Below, one piece after another: positions 23,405 to 31,709 of a stretch of 64,000 nucleotides of DNA. The number at the start of each line of letters is the position of its first letter. The first letter of the stretch is position 1. Position numbers and translations under genes: made by a program. The notes beneath the pieces are model-generated. The model saw only the letters and a program-made list of their open reading frames with translations, was not told the origin of the DNA and did no database searches. Source of the DNA: Kribbella rubisoli (GTDB taxonomy: Bacteria > Actinomycetota > Actinomycetes > Propionibacteriales > Kribbellaceae); the NCBI RefSeq assembly GCF_004217145.1, contig NZ_SHKR01000011.1, positions 1,488,001-1,552,000 of the forward strand, read 5' to 3'.

Positions 23405-24424
23405 TCAGCGGCGGCGTTGGTCGGGACGGAGTTCGTGGTCGCCGTAGCTGTTGTCGGCGGGGTTGAGGGTCACGCCCGGCGCGACGATCTCGTCGATGCG
23501 GTCGAGCACGTCCGGGGTCAGTACCACGTCGGCCGCGGGCAGGAATGCATCGAGCTGTTCCATCGTGCGAGGGCCGATGATCGCCGAGGTGACGCCGGGG
23601 TGGTTGATGACGAACGCGACCGCCAGCTCGATAAGGCTCAGACCTGACTGCTCGGCGAGCAGTGCCAGCTCCTCGACGATCTCGAGTTTGCGCCGGTTGG
23701 CCGGGGCGGACATGTCGAACCGGGCCGGCGGGCGTGCGGACGAGGTCTGTGCCCCGGCAGAGTCTTTGCGCCAGCGGCCGGAGAGCCAGCCACCCGCAAG
23801 AGGGCTGTAGGTGAGGGTGCCCATGCCATGCCGAATCACAGTAGGAAGAACGTCTTCCTCGATGCCGCGCACGAGCAGCGAGTACGGCGGCTGCTCGGTC
23901 ACGAACCGCTGCAGGTTCCGTTCCCGGGCGGCCCACTGGGCTTCGACGATCTGGGAGCCGGAGTACGACGACGAGCCGATATAGCGAACCTTGCCTTGAT
24001 GTACCAGGTCGGAGAGCGCGCCGAGGGTCTCCTCGACGTCGGTGCCGGGGCTGGGGCGGTGGACCTGGTAGAGGTCGATGTAGTCGGTGTTGAGCCGCCG
24101 CAGTGAGTTCTCGACCGCCTGGATGATCCAGCGGCGCGAGCCGCCCCGCAGGTTGGGGTCGTCCTGGCTCATCGGCATGAAGAACTTGGTCGCGAGGAAC
24201 ACCCCGTCACGCCGGCCGTCGAGTGCCTTGCCGACGATTTCCTCGGACACGCCGGCGGAGTACACATCGGCGGTGTCGACGAAATTGATGCCGGCGTCGA
24301 GCGCGCGGTGGATGATGCGGGTCGAGTCGGCGCGGTCGTCGTTGCCCCACGGGCCGAACATCATCGCGCCGAGGCACAGCGGGCTGACCTGGACGCCGGT
24401 ACGGCCCAGCGGTCGGAACTCCAT
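23405..24424 (-). CDS. Aldo/keto reductase (AKR11/YajO type)
   Basis: A 339-residue potassium-channel beta-subunit-like AKR. Catalytic residues: FVDTADVYSAGVSEEIVGKAL (Asp, Tyr), FLATKFF (Lys), DLYQVHRPSPG (His). Substrate unknown. First gene after an XRE regulator (2-nt gap), so the regulator and both AKRs probably form one operon. Confidence 0.92.
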   Translation of the reverse strand: MEFRPLGRTGVQVSPLCLGAMMFGPWGNDDRADSTRIIHRALDAGINFVDTADVYSAGVSEEIVGKALDGRRDGVFLATKFFMPMSQDDPNLRGGSRRWIIQAVENSLRRLNTDYIDLYQVHRPSPGTDVEETLGALSDLVHQGKVRYIGSSSYSGSQIVEAQWAARERNLQRFVTEQPPYSLLVRGIEEDVLPTVIRHGMGTLTYSPLAGGWLSGRWRKDSAGAQTSSARPPARFDMSAPANRRKLEIVEELALLAEQSGLSLIELAVAFVINHPGVTSAIIGPRTMEQLDAFLPAADVVLTPDVLDRIDEIVAPGVTLNPADNSYGDHELRPDQRRR

Positions 24425-24426
24425 GT

Positions 24427-25350
24427 TCAGTCTTCCTTGTCGTGCGCGGCGGCCGTCGGCACGCCTGGCGCGGGTTCGCGGGCAGTCCAGCTGGCGAGGA
24501 GTTCCAGCGCTTCCTCGGAAGCCGAGTCGGGTGGTGCGGTGTAGACGTTGATGCGCTGGCCCGGGTCTCCGGCGAGTTCGAAGGCTTCGTAGTCGAGTTC
24601 GAGGTCGCCGACCAAGGGGTGATGTAACCGTTTGCGGCCGGTGCGGTGGTAGCGCACGTCGTGGGCGGCCCAGCGGCGGCGGAAGTCGTCACTACGGGTG
24701 GACAGCTCACCTACGAGCTCGGAAAGGTCCTTGTCGTACGGGTCACGACCGGCCTCGGCGCGCAGGTACGCGACGCAGTCGTTCGCGACCTTGTCGTAGT
24801 CGACGAAATACTCGGTCGCGACGGGGTCGAGGAAGCAGAAGCGGGCGCTGTTGGGCGGCTGGCCCGGCGTATGGGCGGCGGCCTGGTCGTACAGCGGGCT
24901 GTACAGGGCGCGGCCGAGGTCGTTGGCGGCGAGGATGTCGAAGCGGCTGTTGCGCAGGTACGCCGGCATCGGCATCTGGTCGACGATGCGCTGCACAGTC
25001 GGTCGCACACGCTTCTTCACCGGAGTACGTCGTGGCGCGCGGCCGGCCGGCGTACCGGCGGCGCGGACCAGGCGGTACAGGTGGTCGCGCTCGGCCTCGT
25101 CGAGCTGGAGGGCGTGGACGAGCCCGTCCAGGACGCCGTCGGAGACGCTGCCGACGCTGCCGCGCTCCAGGCGGGTGTAGTACTCGACGCTGATACCGGC
25201 AAGCAGCGCGACTTCTTCGCGGCGCATGCCGGTAACGCGGCGGTTGGCGCCGTACACGGGCAGCCCGGCCTGTTCGGGGGTGATCCTCGCCCGGCGGGTG
25301 GTGAGGAACTCCCGCAGATCGTTCCTGCTGGAGTCCTGCTTCGCGGCCAT
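24427..25350 (-). CDS. XRE-family regulator with MmyB-like ligand domain
   Basis: A 307-residue regulator. HTH: LREFLTTRRARITPEQAGLPVYGANRRVTGMRREEVALLAGISVEYYTRLERG, then the MmyB-like PAS/ligand domain (YLRNSRFDILAANDLGRALYSPLYD, DYDKVANDCVAYLRAEAGRDP, RTGRKRLHHPLVGDLELDYEAFEL). Its ligand in homologs is a fatty acid or unknown. Two nt upstream of the first AKR gene; probable autoregulator of a redox operon. ATG 25350. Confidence 0.9.
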   Translation of the reverse strand: MAAKQDSSRNDLREFLTTRRARITPEQAGLPVYGANRRVTGMRREEVALLAGISVEYYTRLERGSVGSVSDGVLDGLVHALQLDEAERDHLYRLVRAAGTPAGRAPRRTPVKKRVRPTVQRIVDQMPMPAYLRNSRFDILAANDLGRALYSPLYDQAAAHTPGQPPNSARFCFLDPVATEYFVDYDKVANDCVAYLRAEAGRDPYDKDLSELVGELSTRSDDFRRRWAAHDVRYHRTGRKRLHHPLVGDLELDYEAFELAGDPGQRINVYTAPPDSASEEALELLASWTAREPAPGVPTAAAHDKED

Positions 25351-25453
25351 AACTTCACGCTACGTCGTCATCCTCCGCGCGCCAGACCCTGCCAGTACCC
25401 CTCTCGACAGTGCCTGCCACGGCTGCGGCGTTCGGAGTGGACCCGGGTGGGGT

Positions 25454-25482
25454 GCAACCTGGGGGTTCTGGGGTTCCGTCTT
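25454..25482 (+). promoter_or_regulatory. Candidate ECF promoter of the SigE-family sigma gene
   Basis: GCAACC (25454-25459), 17-nt spacer, CGTCTT (25477-25482), 28 nt before the ATG. It resembles the AAC/CGTC promoter type used by SigE-family ECF sigma factors and recurs ahead of the secreted-protein gene at 27065-27090, so autoregulation is likely. Confidence 0.6.
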
Positions 25483-25510
25483 GAGGGGGAGATGGAGAGT
25501 GGAGGACCGG

Positions 25511-26017
25511 ATGGCGGAGCGGGACCGGGAGTTTGTGGAGTTCGTGGAGGGGGCGGGAGCTTCCTTACGGCGGACGGCGTTTCTGGTGGTGGGGGATCGG
25601 CATCGGGCTGATGACGTCGTCCAGGAGGCGTTCTACAAGCTGTACCTTGCCTGGCCGAAAGTGCGGCGGGTGGGGAATCCGCTCGCCTATGCCCGCCGGA
25701 TGGTGGTCAACGCCGCGCATGACGGCGGGCGGCGGCCGTGGCGGCGGGAGGTTGCGATCGGCGACCTACCGGAGCGGGTCGATCACGAGGACTTCGCCGC
25801 CGGGCATGCGGACCGCGACGAAGTACTCGAGGCACTGCGATCGCTCGGGCCGCGGCAGCGGGCGTGCGTCGTACTGCGGTACTACGAGGACCTGTCCGTC
25901 GAGCAGACCGCGGAGATCCTCGGCTGTACGACGGGCACCGTGAAAAGCCAGGCGGCACGTGGTCTCGACACTCTCCGACGAGCCATCGACCGGCGGCGGA
26001 CGAGCCGGGCGCTGTGA
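25511..26017 (+). CDS. SigE-family ECF RNA polymerase sigma factor
   Basis: A 168-residue ECF sigma factor. Region 2: FVEFVEGAGASLRRTAFLVVGDRHRADDVVQEAFYKLYLAW; region 4: ALRSLGPRQRACVVLRYYEDLSVEQTAEILGCTTGTVKSQAARGLDTLRRAI. ATG 25511 has GGAGG 5 nt upstream. It is followed by a membrane protein gene 11 nt downstream (AAGGAG in between) that looks like an anti-sigma, then a secreted protein gene with the same promoter motif. SigE-family factors respond to cell-envelope stress in general; the signal here is unknown. Confidence 0.9.
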   Translation: MAERDREFVEFVEGAGASLRRTAFLVVGDRHRADDVVQEAFYKLYLAWPKVRRVGNPLAYARRMVVNAAHDGGRRPWRREVAIGDLPERVDHEDFAAGHADRDEVLEALRSLGPRQRACVVLRYYEDLSVEQTAEILGCTTGTVKSQAARGLDTLRRAIDRRRTSRAL

Positions 26018-26028
26018 AGGAGAACGAG

Positions 26029-27051
26029 ATGGAAGACGTACGTGAGGTCAGCGCCGAGCTCCACCGGCTCGCCGATTCAGAACCACTGGACCCCTTCGAC
26101 ACCAACGCGCTGCTGACCCGCGGTCAGCGCGGACGACGCCGGCGCAAGGCCCTCGCCATCAGCGGAGCGGTTGCCGGCGTCGCAGTCATCGCACTGGCCG
26201 CGGCTCTGTTGCCGGGGCTCCCCCAGGCCGGCAAGAAACCACCGGTGGCCGGTGATCAGAGCCAGACCGCGCTGTTCGAGTCCGTTCAGGGTGTTCCGCG
26301 CGGGGAAGCGGCCGTCGGGCAACGGCTGACGATGGCCGAGGCCCAGCGGCGGTGCGCCCTGCGGTTCCCGGACGAGAAGCGCGGGTTCGAGAAGCCGTAC
26401 GACGGACCGTTCGTCGGGCAACGGCTGTCGTACAAGATCGAGATCGGCGCCCGGATGCTGATGTGCACCGTGCCCGGCGGCGACAAGCCGACCGCAGCCT
26501 TGCTGGCCCAGGTCGCCAAGGATCCGTTGCCCACCACAACTGCCGGCCAGTTGCGGCACTGCTCCGTGCAGACCTGGGTGGACGTCACCGGGTGGCGCGT
26601 GACGGCGACGGCCCGGTCGACCCAGACCGGGGCCTCGTTGATAACCGCCGTCTCGCCGAGCGGCAAGACCGCGATCGCCTGCGAGATCGACAAGAGCACG
26701 CTGGACGGCGGCATGATCACCCAAGGTACGTCGGTGCTCTCGCTCGACCACCTGCGCTACGACAGCAACCAGTACACGCATGCGACGTCGACCCAGCCCG
26801 CACAGCTGTGGACAGGGAACAACATCGGCGGCAACGGCAACGGGTACACGACGCTGGCCTGGGGCAAGCTCAACGGCAACCCGACCAGGATCCATCTGCA
26901 GATGGACGCGAAAACCCAGACCGACGTACCGGTCACGGACGGCTGGTTCGCCTACTACTGGACGACGCCGCCGACGAAAGCGAAGATCTCGGACCTCCGC
27001 ATCACGGCGTACGACAAGGACGGAAAGGTCGTCAAGGTCCTCCTCCGGTGA
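26029..27051 (+). CDS. Membrane-anchored protein, probable anti-sigma partner
   Basis: A 340-residue protein: a 40-residue cytoplasmic start (MEDVREVSAELHRLADSEP), one transmembrane helix (LAISGAVAGVAVIALAAALL) and a 275-residue extracellular domain with Cys residues and repeated beta-type segments. Position directly after an ECF sigma gene and the topology suggest a membrane-bound anti-sigma, though no known zinc anti-sigma motif (HxxxCxxC) is visible in the N-terminus. Function inferred. Confidence 0.6.
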   Translation: MEDVREVSAELHRLADSEPLDPFDTNALLTRGQRGRRRRKALAISGAVAGVAVIALAAALLPGLPQAGKKPPVAGDQSQTALFESVQGVPRGEAAVGQRLTMAEAQRRCALRFPDEKRGFEKPYDGPFVGQRLSYKIEIGARMLMCTVPGGDKPTAALLAQVAKDPLPTTTAGQLRHCSVQTWVDVTGWRVTATARSTQTGASLITAVSPSGKTAIACEIDKSTLDGGMITQGTSVLSLDHLRYDSNQYTHATSTQPAQLWTGNNIGGNGNGYTTLAWGKLNGNPTRIHLQMDAKTQTDVPVTDGWFAYYWTTPPTKAKISDLRITAYDKDGKVVKVLLR

Positions 27052-27064
27052 CCTGAATCGTTAT

Positions 27065-27090
27065 CAACCAAAGGGAATCGTGGATGGTCT
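27065..27090 (+). promoter_or_regulatory. Second candidate ECF promoter, ahead of the secreted protein
   Basis: CAACC (27065-27069), 16-nt spacer, GGTC (27086-27089), the ATG following 31 nt later. Matches the sigma gene's own promoter in motif, spacing and distance to start. Confidence 0.5.
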
Positions 27091-27120
27091 CACCCTTCGC
27101 AGACCGATGAAGGGGGAGCT

Positions 27121-28035
27121 ATGAGGAAACTGCAGACGATCCTGACAATGGTGGCGGCGGCGGCCGGGATGGTCGCCGCCGGTACCACGACCGCGACCGC
27201 GAGCCCGGCCATCACGTCCACGACGACCGCGGCGTGCGGGCTGAACCTCGGTTCGGTGACGGCGGGCGGTGACCAGGCGTTCCAGCGGCTGACCACGACG
27301 CCGTCGGCCGGCACGAAGAGCGTCGTACCTAATCTGTACTCCGATGGCGCGGTGCGAATGAGCGCGTCGTTCGTGAACGAACCAACGGCGACAGGGAGCA
27401 CGCGGCACGGGCGTGTCGTGCTCGGGGACGCGATGTACCAGCACTGGATCGAGCTCGACAAGAGCGGCAAGGTGACGTCGTCGCAGCTGGCCAGGATCGG
27501 CGGCGGGTGGAGCAAGTTCGTCGACCACGAGACGTCGACGTTCAACGACGACCCGACCCACCCGCGGACCTACGAGTACGCGCTGCGGTCCGACGGCACG
27601 CTGTTCCGGTGGGTCGTCGGCGACACCGGCGTCTGGAAGGCGTACGGATCGGCGCCCGGTTTCGCGTCGGTGAAGTCGATGACGCTGATCAGCAAGGCCG
27701 CGGCGTACGACACGTTCCTCGCGAACACCCGCGGCGGCGCGCTGTACACCATCCACATCCCGGTCAACAACGCGATGAAGCCGGTCGTCACCAAGGTCCG
27801 TGCCGCCACCTGGCAGGGCTTCGAGACGCTCGTCGCCGGCCAGTGCGGCAACTACGGAACAGTTGTCGCAGGCATCGACAAGGACACCAAGTCCGCCTTC
27901 ATCTACACCTTCGGCCACGCAAACGGCCTGAAGACCTCAATCACCGGCCACGGCAAACTCCCCGGCACCTTCGCCGACCCCACCTACTTCCGCTTCACCC
28001 CACCGGTCAAGTCCGACTGGCTCTTCGGCGAGTAA
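27121..28035 (+). CDS. Secreted protein of unknown function, possible beta-propeller
   Basis: A 304-residue protein with a signal peptide (MRKLQTILTMVAAAAGMVAAG, cleavage near residue 28). The mature part has repeated segments with W, Y and DGTL-type motifs (RSDGTLFRWVVGDTGVWKAY), suggesting a lectin-like or beta-propeller fold. No enzyme motif seen. ATG 27121 follows GGGGGAG. It has the same ECF-type promoter as the sigma gene, which makes it the likely target gene and envelope product of that module. Confidence 0.65.
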   Translation: MRKLQTILTMVAAAAGMVAAGTTTATASPAITSTTTAACGLNLGSVTAGGDQAFQRLTTTPSAGTKSVVPNLYSDGAVRMSASFVNEPTATGSTRHGRVVLGDAMYQHWIELDKSGKVTSSQLARIGGGWSKFVDHETSTFNDDPTHPRTYEYALRSDGTLFRWVVGDTGVWKAYGSAPGFASVKSMTLISKAAAYDTFLANTRGGALYTIHIPVNNAMKPVVTKVRAATWQGFETLVAGQCGNYGTVVAGIDKDTKSAFIYTFGHANGLKTSITGHGKLPGTFADPTYFRFTPPVKSDWLFGE

Positions 28036-28088
28036 CCCAAGCCCCACACGCTCACCGCGCTCACCGCGCTCACGGCGCTTCGGAGGGA

Positions 28089-28153
28089 TATCCCTTCGTG
28101 TTGCCGGTTCTCCGGCCTTGTAACCAGGGGAGAACCGGCAACACAAGCGGATA
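28089..28153. terminator. Large inverted-repeat hairpin downstream of the secreted protein
   Basis: A perfect 16-bp stem (28098-28113 with 28129-28144) containing GTTGCCGGTTCTCC, flanked by further imperfect pairing out to TATCC/GGATA (28089-28093 with 28149-28153). No T-tract. Likely a terminator between convergent genes; an orphan mobile-element end is possible but no such element is seen. Confidence 0.7.
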
Positions 28154-28194
28154 ACCCACCGGGTGTCCGGGGTGGTGGCGGGGTGGTGGCGGGG

Positions 28195-28932
28195 TCAGGC
28201 GGTGCGGCGTTTTAGGGTGGCGGCGCCTAGGCCCAGGGCTGCTAGGACGAAGGCGAGTACGACGAGGGCGTCGCCGCCGGCGCCGGTGGTCAGGCCGTTG
28301 CCTTGGGCAACTCCGAGGACGGCGTCTACGGCGTAGGACAACGGCAGTACGTCGCTGACCGCGCGCAGCACCGACGGCAACTGGTCGCGCGGGACGAGCA
28401 GGCCGCACAGGAGGATCTGCGGGATCATCACCGCCGGCATCATCTGCACGGCCTGGAACTCGGTGGCCGCGAACGCGCTGGCGAACAAGCCCAACGCAGC
28501 ACCGAGTACGCCGTCGAGTACCGCGACCACGCCCAACTGCCACGCATCTCCCTGGATGTTCAGATCCAAGAGATACAAGGCGATCGAGACAACCACGAGC
28601 GCTTGTACGACGGCGATCAGCGCGAACGCGAGTGCGTACCCGAGCAGGAAATCGAGCTTCGCCATCGGCATCGTGAACAGCCGCGACAGCGTCCCGCTCG
28701 ACCGCTCCCGCAGCGTCGCGACCGACGTGACGACGAACATGATGATCGCCGGGAACACCGCAAGCAGCGGCCCACCGATCCGGTCGAACGTTCCCGGTGA
28801 GTCATGGAACATCCACCACATCAGACTGACCAGCAACGCCGGCAGCACGATCAGCATCGCCACCGTCCGGTGGTCCCGCCGCAACTGGGCGAGCACCCGA
28901 GCCGCAACCGCGAACGTCACCCGCGGAGTCAT
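28195..28932 (-). CDS. ABC-2 type transporter permease
   Basis: A 245-residue permease with six membrane helices in the ABC-2 arrangement, including MLIVLPALLVSLMWWMF, LLAVFPAIIMFVVTSVATLRE and ILLCGLLVPRDQLPSVLR. The ERSSGTLSRLFTMPMAKLDFLLGY motif is the drug/antibiotic exporter signature. Overlaps the ATPase gene by 4 bp and forms one export operon with it. Cargo unknown. Confidence 0.9.
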   Translation of the reverse strand: MTPRVTFAVAARVLAQLRRDHRTVAMLIVLPALLVSLMWWMFHDSPGTFDRIGGPLLAVFPAIIMFVVTSVATLRERSSGTLSRLFTMPMAKLDFLLGYALAFALIAVVQALVVVSIALYLLDLNIQGDAWQLGVVAVLDGVLGAALGLFASAFAATEFQAVQMMPAVMIPQILLCGLLVPRDQLPSVLRAVSDVLPLSYAVDAVLGVAQGNGLTTGAGGDALVVLAFVLAALGLGAATLKRRTA

Positions 28933-29651
28933 CGCGCACCTGCCTTCCGGTCGATGAGGGTGAGGAACGCCTGCTCGATATCCGACGTACCGGCAGAGGC
29001 GAGCAGGTTGTCGGGAGTGTCGTCGGCGAGCAGCTCGCCGTCGCGCATCAGCAGGAGCCGGTCGCAGCGCGAGGCCTCGTCCATAACGTGGCTCGAGACC
29101 AGCAGCGTCGCGCCGTCGTCGGCCAGCTTGTGGAACAGCTCCCAGAGATCGCGACGCAGCACAGGGTCGAGCCCGACCGTTGGTTCGTCCAGCACCAGCA
29201 GCTCCGGGCTGCCAAGGAGCGCGGCGGCCAGGGATGCGCGAGAGCGTTGACCGCCGGACAGCCGGTCGACGCGAGCCTGAGCGTGACTCGTCAGATCGAC
29301 GGCCTCGATCACCCGCTCCACGTCGGAGGACGCGACACCGAGGACCGCGGCGAAGAAGCGGAGGTTCTCCGTGACGGTCAGATCGCCGTACACACTCGGC
29401 TCCTGGGTCACGTACCCGATCCGGCCACGCAGCTTGGCCGCGCCCGCGGGCAGCCCGAGAACGGACACATCACCTGTCACGCGAGCCTGCAGGCCGACGA
29501 TCGCGCGGATCAGCGTCGTCTTGCCGCAGCCGGACGGCCCCAGCAGCCCGGTCACGGTCCCGGCCCGGAGGTCGAACCCGACCCCGTGCAGCACCTCACG
29601 GTCGCCGCGGACCACGACCACCTCACGGCAACTCACCGCGTTTTTCATCAT
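28929..29651 (-). CDS. ABC exporter ATP-binding protein
   Basis: A 240-residue NBD: Walker A GPSGCGKTTL (about residue 40), signature LSGGQRSRASLAAALLGSPELLVLDEPTVGLDP with Walker B, and the H-loop SSHVMDEASRC. All catalytic motifs intact. Pairs with the ABC-2 permease. The ATG lies inside a perfect palindrome (29644-29659) and there is no ribosome-binding site; either 29651 or 29648 may be used. Confidence 0.92.
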   Translation of the reverse strand: MMKNAVSCREVVVVRGDREVLHGVGFDLRAGTVTGLLGPSGCGKTTLIRAIVGLQARVTGDVSVLGLPAGAAKLRGRIGYVTQEPSVYGDLTVTENLRFFAAVLGVASSDVERVIEAVDLTSHAQARVDRLSGGQRSRASLAAALLGSPELLVLDEPTVGLDPVLRRDLWELFHKLADDGATLLVSSHVMDEASRCDRLLLMRDGELLADDTPDNLLASAGTSDIEQAFLTLIDRKAGAR

Positions 29652-29659
29652 ATGATGAA
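29644..29659. promoter_or_regulatory. Perfect 16-bp palindrome over the ABC exporter start codon
   Basis: TTCATCATATGATGAA, an exact palindrome covering both possible ATG codons of the ATPase gene. A repressor here would block transcription or translation at initiation; the nearest regulator gene is the TetR at 30264-30854 (unproven link). Confidence 0.5.
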
Positions 29660-29694
29660 TTTAGCGCGCACATCGACCCTTGGCAACAGCGTGG

Positions 29695-30264
29695 TCAGAT
29701 GACGGCGTACCCCGTGGCGGCGCTCAACGGACCGAGCTGCGGCTCGCCGTACTGCGCTCGCAACGCACCGAACCGCTCCACCTTGTCCGGACCGAATCGC
29801 GCGACCTCCGTGGCGTAGGTGTCACCCGAGACGAACACCGGCGGCCTGCGCTTGCTGTGGAACTTGTCCGCGTACAGGACCAGCTCCTCCTCCGGCGTCC
29901 GCGGCAGGTAGTCGTCGACCGGGATCGGCAGCGCCTGGCGGACGACGTCGTCCCGCGTGATCCCGACTCCGGTGTGACACGAAGCGAACCGGCAGATCTC
30001 GACAGGAAACCCCAACGACGCAAGGAGTTCATGCCCGAGGACGCCGTGCCGGACATAGGCGGACGACTCGAGCCGATAGACCCCGATGTCATGCAGCAGC
30101 GCGCCCGCCCGCACCAGATCGGTGTCCACAGCAAGCCCGGCGAAGAACTGCGAGGCAACCGAACACACGAGCCGGCAATGCTCGAACACGACCTCGAACG
30201 CATCCCGGGTCGGCGCGTACTCCCGATGCAGCGCGCGGATCTCGGCGTCGGTCGGGATCTGCAT
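29695..30264 (-). CDS. HD-domain phosphohydrolase
   Basis: A 189-residue HD-domain protein: VVFEHCRLVCSVASQF (first His), AGALLHDIGVYRLE (HD), FASCHTGVG (distal His), LVLYADKFH (Asp). Family members hydrolyse phosphate esters of nucleotides or other small molecules, with divalent metal. Its ATG shares one base with the TGA of the upstream TetR gene (TGATG). Substrate unknown; the operon also holds a sugar-phosphate isomerase. Confidence 0.85.
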   Translation of the reverse strand: MQIPTDAEIRALHREYAPTRDAFEVVFEHCRLVCSVASQFFAGLAVDTDLVRAGALLHDIGVYRLESSAYVRHGVLGHELLASLGFPVEICRFASCHTGVGITRDDVVRQALPIPVDDYLPRTPEEELVLYADKFHSKRRPPVFVSGDTYATEVARFGPDKVERFGALRAQYGEPQLGPLSAATGYAVI

Positions 30265-30854
30265 CAGCCGTCGACGTACGACTGAATCGCGGGACCCATC
30301 CGGTCGACGAGCGTGCTCAGGTCCGCACTCGCCACCGGTTCGAGCTCGACCACGTAGCGGGTCAGCGCCATGCCGATCAGGTGCCCGGCGATCAGACTGA
30401 CGCGAAGCATGGCATCCGGTACGTCGAGGAGCTGCGACACCGGCTGCAGGATCATGCTCGTCATGCCCTCACGCATCAACCGCGCGACGTCGTCGCTGGT
30501 GACGACACTGCGGAGCATAGCCTTCATCCGCTGCTGTCCCTCGTCGGATTCCCAGACGCCGAGGAAGACCGTCACGATCCGCCGGCCGAGCTCCTCGCGC
30601 GGGCCGTCCAGGATCCGGGCGGCCACCTGCCGCGGGTCGAGCGGCAGCGACATCGCCTGGACGAACAGCTCTTCCTTGCTGTCGAAGTAGTGGTGCACCA
30701 ACGCCGCGTCGACCTCGGCCTGCCGCGCGACCGCGCGGATCGAGGTGGCCGCGAATCCCTTGTCCGCAAAGGATTCCCGGGCGGCTAGCAGGATCTCTCC
30801 CCTGGTGTCCGGTCCGCCGGGGCGGCGTCCCGGCGTACGTCGGGAAGCGGTCAC
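30264..30854 (-). CDS. TetR family transcriptional regulator
   Basis: A 196-residue regulator with [51 protein letters not shown] (residues 18-62) and a divergent helical C-terminus. GTG 30854 overlaps the TGA of the isomerase gene (GTGA). It is inserted in the middle of the otherwise conserved Ppx/isomerase locus; ligand and targets unknown. Operon order: isomerase, TetR, HD. Confidence 0.88.
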   Translation of the reverse strand: MTASRRTPGRRPGGPDTRGEILLAARESFADKGFAATSIRAVARQAEVDAALVHHYFDSKEELFVQAMSLPLDPRQVAARILDGPREELGRRIVTVFLGVWESDEGQQRMKAMLRSVVTSDDVARLMREGMTSMILQPVSQLLDVPDAMLRVSLIAGHLIGMALTRYVVELEPVASADLSTLVDRMGPAIQSYVDG

Positions 30855-31705
30855 GGCGTCAGCTCCGAGATCTCGCCTTCCGGCGTGACCGCGAACGACG
30901 TACGGCGGGAGGTGCTGCGGACGAAGTGCTTGCGGGTGAACTCGAGCGACTCGACCAGGTCGACCTCGCGCTCGGAGCGACTGATCGCGCGGCGGGTGTT
31001 GATCTCGATGATGATGTGCCCGCGGAAGTCCTGGTTGGCCAACGTGCCCAGCAGGTCCGCCGCACGCTGCGTCCCGCGCCCCGGCACCAGGTGCTCGTCC
31101 TTCGCGGAGCCCGTCCCGTCGGTCAGGTGGACATGGGTGAGGCTCTCGCCCATCGTCGCGGCGAGCTCGACGCAGTCCTGCTCGGCCGTCGACGCGTGCG
31201 ACAGGTCGAGGGTGGTGTGCGCGTACGTCTGCTCGGTCGGGTCCCAGCTCGGCGCGTACGCCTGCAGGTCCCGGCCCGGTGCACGCCACGGGTACATGTT
31301 CTCGACCGCGAGCGTCACGCCGGTCTCGGCCTCGAGCCGGGCGATCCCCTCGACGAACCCGCGCGCGTAGTCCCGCTGCCAGCGGAACGGCGGATGTACG
31401 ACGACCACGTCCGCGCCGAGCTCCTGCGCGGCCTCGGCGCTGCGCTCGAGCTTGCTCCACGGGTCGGTCCCCCAGACCCGCTGCATGATCAGCAGCGTCG
31501 GCGCATGCAGCGCGAGCACGGGGAGCTGGTGATAGTCGATGAGCCGCTTGATCGCGTCGATCTGGGTGCTCAGCGGATCGATCCCGATCATCACCTCGAC
31601 ACCGTCGTACCCGAGCCGGGCGGCGAGCTCGAAGCCGCTCGCGGTCGACTCGGGGTAGACGGAGGCTGTGGACAGACCGATCTTCGCGGTTGTGCGGGGG
31701 TTCAT
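30851..31705 (-). CDS. Sugar phosphate isomerase/epimerase (Rv0498-like)
   Basis: A 284-residue TIM-barrel (xylose-isomerase-like) enzyme. Seen: [55 protein letters not shown] (metal Glu), TLDLSHAST and [10 protein letters not shown]. Isomerises or epimerises a sugar phosphate; substrate not assignable. Same strand and order as M. tuberculosis Rv0496-Rv0498. Its stop overlaps the TetR GTG. Confidence 0.85.
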   Translation of the reverse strand: MNPRTTAKIGLSTASVYPESTASGFELAARLGYDGVEVMIGIDPLSTQIDAIKRLIDYHQLPVLALHAPTLLIMQRVWGTDPWSKLERSAEAAQELGADVVVVHPPFRWQRDYARGFVEGIARLEAETGVTLAVENMYPWRAPGRDLQAYAPSWDPTEQTYAHTTLDLSHASTAEQDCVELAATMGESLTHVHLTDGTGSAKDEHLVPGRGTQRAADLLGTLANQDFRGHIIIEINTRRAISRSEREVDLVESLEFTRKHFVRSTSRRTSFAVTPEGEISELTP

Positions 31706-31709
31706 CGGT

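Noticed and set aside
24207-24710. Leftward open frame spanning the XRE and AKR genes
   Set aside because: Out of frame with both real genes and lacking any domain.
28098-28144. Inverted repeat as the end of an insertion sequence
   Set aside because: No transposase gene, no target-site duplication and no second end found nearby.
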